From JBALVO01 sp036961445 (GTDB lineage Bacteria > Pseudomonadota > Gammaproteobacteria > Pseudomonadales > Halieaceae): DNA of 18,363 nt. A model generated the notes under the pieces. That model searched no databases. It was not told the DNA's origin and worked only from the letters and a program-made list of their open reading frames with translations. Below are positions 15,536 to 18,363 of this stretch, one piece after another. Within the stretch, counting starts at the first letter, position 1. Each line of letters begins with the position of its first letter. Made by a program: the position numbers and the translations under genes. The stretch covers positions 1 to 18,363 of the forward strand of contig JBALVO010000070.1 of the NCBI GenBank assembly GCA_036961445.1, given 5' to 3'.

Positions 15536-15874
15536 TTAGTGAGCTTCAGAAACCATATTAATAGTGTAGCGCGGAATTTCCACAACAAGATTCTCGTCGG
15601 TGACGACGGCCTGGCAACTCAGGCGCGAATCCGGCTCCAGACCCCATGCCATGTCCAGGTAATCATCTTCGAGTTCATCCGGCTCTGGCAGAGAGTCATA
15701 GCCCTCACGCACGATGACATGACAGGTAGTGCAGGCGCACGACATTTCGCAGGCGTGTTCGATTGCAATATGATTACGCAGCAGCACGCGACATATGGTT
15801 TCTCCGGGCTCTGCCTCAAGTACGGCACCCTCAGGGCACAGTGTCTCGTTGGGTAGTATCACGATCTGTGTCAT
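15536..15874 (-). CDS. fdx: [2Fe-2S] ferredoxin, ISC type
   Basis: Adrenodoxin-like ferredoxin that supplies electrons for Fe-S cluster assembly on IscU. The 112-residue protein has cluster ligands C42, C48, C51 and C87 (CEMSCACTTC and LSCQAVV), the same positions as E. coli Fdx; C46 is the conserved extra cysteine. The acidic EPDELEDDYLDMAWGLEPDS region is the expected partner-docking surface. Its ATG overlaps the hscA stop by four bases (ATGA). Confidence 0.97.
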   Translation of the reverse strand: MTQIVILPNETLCPEGAVLEAEPGETICRVLLRNHIAIEHACEMSCACTTCHVIVREGYDSLPEPDELEDDYLDMAWGLEPDSRLSCQAVVTDENLVVEIPRYTINMVSEAH

Positions 15875-17754
15875 TTCGTCACCTCTTCATCCAGCGCGTC
15901 CAGTGAGACTCCCGCGAGAGCCTCGCGGATACTCTTATCCATCCGCCGGGTAGCGAAGGTTTCACTGCTGCGCCCCAGTTGATCAGTCAACTTGCGGATC
16001 GCATTCACATCTTCGCTCTCGACCAGGGCCCGCAGGGCCGTCATTTGCGCCAGCAAAGCTGTATGCTCGGACACATCCAGCAAGGCGTCACCATCTGCGG
16101 CCAGCGCCGCTGCCAGTCCCTCGAGCAATTGCATGGTATCCAGTCGCTGCTCGGCCAACTGCCGCGCCAGCTTGTCCTGCCCGGCGTGACTAAACGAGGC
16201 CTGTAACATGCCCGTAATCTGGTCGTCACTCAGACCAAAGGAGGGTTTTACGGTCACCTCGCTTTGCGCTCCGGTAATTTCCTCGCGTGCGGACACATTG
16301 AGCAGGCCGTCCGCATCCACCTGAAACGTCACCTGGATGCGAGCCGCGCCGGCTACCATTGGCGGAATACCGCGCAACTCAAAACGGGCCAATGAGCGGC
16401 AATCGGCGACCAGTTCACGCTCACCCTGGACAATATGCACAGCCAGTGCCGTTTGCCCGTCTTTGTACGTGGTAAATTCCTGGGCGCGACTCACGGGTAT
16501 GGTGGTGTTGCGCGGGACAATTTTCTCTACCAGCCCACCCATGGTTTCCAGGCCCAGGGACAGGGGAATCACATCCAGTAATAACAAGTCGCCTTCGGGG
16601 CGATTGCCTACCAGGATATCCGCCTGGATGGCTGCGCCAATGGCCACTACCTGGTCCGGATCAATATCGACCAGGGGTTCGCGTTCAAAGAACTCAGCTA
16701 CCACCTCGCGTACCATTGGGATGCGTGTGGAACCACCCACCATCACTATATTGTCGATCGCCTGCTCCAGCTCTGCATCGCGTAAACAGCGACGACAGGC
16801 ACGCAATGTGCGCTTCACCAATGGTTGAATAAGCGCTTCAAACACCTGCCTGGACAGCACCGCAGGAGCACAGCCGCTGACCACATCGGACATGGCAATA
16901 TGAACTTCATCTGCGGTAGACAAATGCTCTTTAGCGGCACGGGCCAGAGCCTGCAAGTGGCGGTACTGCCCTGCGGCTAGAGCCGGGGAGCCCGCCTCTT
17001 TTAGCGCCCATGTGGCAATGGCTGCATCAAAATCGTCACCACCTAGAGCCGTGTCGCCACCGGTGGCCAAAACTTCGAACACGCCTCGGTGCAGGCGCAA
17101 AATTGAGATATCAAAGGTTCCTCCACCCAGGTCGTAAACCGCTATAACGCCCTTTTCGGCTGAATCCAGACCGTAGGCAACCGCAGCCGCGGTCGGTTCA
17201 TTCAGCAGGCGCAGTACCGGTAGCCCAGCCAAAATGGCCGCGTCCTTGGTTGCCTGGCGCTGAGCCTCGTCGAAGTAAGCCGGTACGGTTATGACGGCAC
17301 CGTCAATGCCGCTACCGATGGAAGCAACAGCGCGAGCCCGCAGAGTGCGAAGAATTTCAGCTGAAGCCTGCACCGGGCTAACCTCCCCGGTACTGGTAAC
17401 AAAACGCACCATACCTTCATCGTCATCGGCCAGGCAGTAGTGAGAACGCTGCGCATCAGCACTGACATCAACACGACCTCGTCCCATAAAGCGCTTTACT
17501 GATACCAGGGTATCGGCAGGATGCTCTACCGCAAGCGCCTGCGCCTCCAGCCCCACCAAAGTGGCACCCGATGTGGAATAATTGACTACCGAAGGCAGCA
17601 TCACTGCGCCGAGCGCATCCGGCAATACAGCCGCCCGGCCGTCACGCACCGTGGCCACTAATGAATTGGTCGTACCCAGATCGATACCCACAGCTCTTTT
17701 AACCTGGTGCGGCACAGGAGACTGGCCGGGCTCCGCTATTTGCAGTAATGCCAT
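15871..17754 (-). CDS. hscA: Fe-S cluster assembly chaperone HscA (Hsp70 family)
   Basis: Specialised Hsp70 that, with HscB, binds the LPPVK loop of IscU and promotes cluster release. At 627 residues it is slightly longer than E. coli HscA (616). The start MALLQIAEPG matches E. coli HscA. The nucleotide-binding domain has GIDLGTTNS (23-31), VPAYF (157-161), NEPTAAAVAYG (185-195) and DLGGGTFD (208-215). A substrate-binding domain follows from about 385, then a short helical lid. The start is one base after the hscB stop, so the co-chaperone and chaperone are made together. Confidence 0.98.
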   Translation of the reverse strand: MALLQIAEPGQSPVPHQVKRAVGIDLGTTNSLVATVRDGRAAVLPDALGAVMLPSVVNYSTSGATLVGLEAQALAVEHPADTLVSVKRFMGRGRVDVSADAQRSHYCLADDDEGMVRFVTSTGEVSPVQASAEILRTLRARAVASIGSGIDGAVITVPAYFDEAQRQATKDAAILAGLPVLRLLNEPTAAAVAYGLDSAEKGVIAVYDLGGGTFDISILRLHRGVFEVLATGGDTALGGDDFDAAIATWALKEAGSPALAAGQYRHLQALARAAKEHLSTADEVHIAMSDVVSGCAPAVLSRQVFEALIQPLVKRTLRACRRCLRDAELEQAIDNIVMVGGSTRIPMVREVVAEFFEREPLVDIDPDQVVAIGAAIQADILVGNRPEGDLLLLDVIPLSLGLETMGGLVEKIVPRNTTIPVSRAQEFTTYKDGQTALAVHIVQGERELVADCRSLARFELRGIPPMVAGAARIQVTFQVDADGLLNVSAREEITGAQSEVTVKPSFGLSDDQITGMLQASFSHAGQDKLARQLAEQRLDTMQLLEGLAAALAADGDALLDVSEHTALLAQMTALRALVESEDVNAIRKLTDQLGRSSETFATRRMDKSIREALAGVSLDALDEEVTK

Positions 17755-17755
17755 A

Positions 17756-18298
17756 TTACATTTTGTCCATCAGGTCGGATTCAATCTGCTCGGCCTCGCC
17801 CAGCAGCTTCTCCAAATACTGCATTTTGACACAAGCGCCTGCGGCACTGGGCAGGTCGTTCGCAGCGTAGCTAAGGGCGAACTCGCCCTGGTGTACTTTT
17901 ATATCAGCGTTGATCTCTGTCACCAGATGGTCCAAAACCGGATCCGGGTCAACCAGTTCAGCCATAGATTCAAGTTTCTCGCGCAGCTCCATTTGTTCAA
18001 TCAGGAAACCACCGTCGACCTGTTGCCTGGAAATTTCTTCCTGGCTCATACCAGCCAAGTGCAGCAAATACAGCGCCCTGGACAGTGGTTTGCGCAGGGT
18101 CGCGTAGGCCTCATTAATCTGTGCCGAGTACTGCACGGAGATACGCTGCTCGTGAGCGGTGGCGTTGGCGAAACGATCCGGGTGCATTTCACCCTGTAAC
18201 TGCCGGTAACGCACAGCCAGGTGGGCCTGATCCAGCACGAAATCCAGAGGCAGGTCAAACAGCTCGAAATAGTTTTGTGTGAAGTTTAAAGAGGACAT
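17756..18298 (-). CDS. hscB: Fe-S assembly J-domain co-chaperone HscB
   Basis: J-protein that delivers IscU to HscA and stimulates its ATPase. The N-terminal J domain (about 8-75) contains HPD at 39-41; the C-terminal three-helix domain that binds IscU runs to the end. Length is 180 against 171 in E. coli. The NYFELFDLP start is typical. It lies 24 bases after iscA. A strong ribosome site is not visible before the ATG. Confidence 0.97.
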   Translation of the reverse strand: MSSLNFTQNYFELFDLPLDFVLDQAHLAVRYRQLQGEMHPDRFANATAHEQRISVQYSAQINEAYATLRKPLSRALYLLHLAGMSQEEISRQQVDGGFLIEQMELREKLESMAELVDPDPVLDHLVTEINADIKVHQGEFALSYAANDLPSAAGACVKMQYLEKLLGEAEQIESDLMDKM

Positions 18299-18322
18299 AC
18301 CGCGCGATTAGCACCGCCGTAG

Positions 18323-18363
18323 CTATACGGTGAAGCTCTCCCCGCAACCACATTCAGCAGAAA
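18323..18363 (-). CDS. iscA: Iron-sulfur assembly protein IscA, C-terminal end only
   Basis: Only the last 13 codons or so are in the window, ending SAECGCGESFTV then TAG. The CGCGESF ending holds the two metal- or cluster-binding cysteines of A-type carriers, and the position before hscB fits the ISC operon (iscR-iscS-iscU-iscA-hscB). The rest is beyond the right edge. Confidence 0.88.
   Translation of the reverse strand, partial: SAECGCGESFTV

Overview
This window comes from a gammaproteobacterial chromosome of moderate GC content. It is almost entirely coding. The right three quarters (about 4.9-18.4 kb, all on the minus strand) has a conserved gammaproteobacterial housekeeping order, very close to the one I know from Pseudomonas: iscA-hscB-hscA-fdx-iscX, then ndk-rlmN-pilF-rodZ-ispG-hisS-yfgM-bamB-der. 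A type IV pilus lipoprotein gene (pilF) between rlmN and rodZ points to the Pseudomonadales/Cellvibrionales side rather than the enterics. The accessory genes to the left (acyl-CoA dehydrogenase, class III CoA-transferase, SDR) would suit a marine heterotroph of the Halieaceae/Cellvibrionales type, but that placement is inference.

Reading in the direction of transcription, from right to left: the end of the ISC iron-sulfur assembly operon (partial iscA, co-chaperone HscB, chaperone HscA, ferredoxin Fdx, IscX) is followed by a 260-base gap with the ndk promoter. After it comes a run of closely spaced or overlapping genes: nucleotide recycling (ndk), rRNA/tRNA methylation (rlmN, itself a radical-SAM Fe-S enzyme), pilus assembly (pilF), cell shape (rodZ, here unusually short), isoprenoid synthesis (ispG, also Fe-S), histidyl-tRNA synthetase (hisS), membrane and envelope quality control (yfgM, bamB) and ribosome assembly (der). 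Two genes not normally part of this block are joined to its end: a group III truncated hemoglobin and an ABC-2 type permease without an adjacent ATPase. Gaps in this run are mostly 0-25 bases and several junctions overlap, so co-transcription is likely.

The left quarter (1-4.9 kb) is an accessory metabolic region. A minus-strand group holds an SDR oxidoreductase and, after a 122-base gap with its own candidate promoter, an acyl-CoA dehydrogenase overlapping a class III CoA-transferase that runs off the left edge. Divergent from it, across a 196-base regulatory-looking gap with two palindromes, is a plus-strand pair: a MetY-type O-acylhomoserine sulfhydrylase overlapping an alpha/beta hydrolase. 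The CoA-transferase, acyl-CoA dehydrogenase and SDR look like steps for activating and oxidising an organic acid; the substrate cannot be read from the sequence.

I see no rRNA, tRNA, insertion sequence, phage gene or CRISPR array, and no stretch over 300 bases without a gene. No clear new defence or mobile system is present. The points most worth a second look are the short RodZ, the globin-permease tail of the der operon, the moved catalytic base in the acyl-CoA dehydrogenase, the Ala/Asp tandem repeat at the yfgM-bamB junction, and the palindromes in the divergent promoter region.
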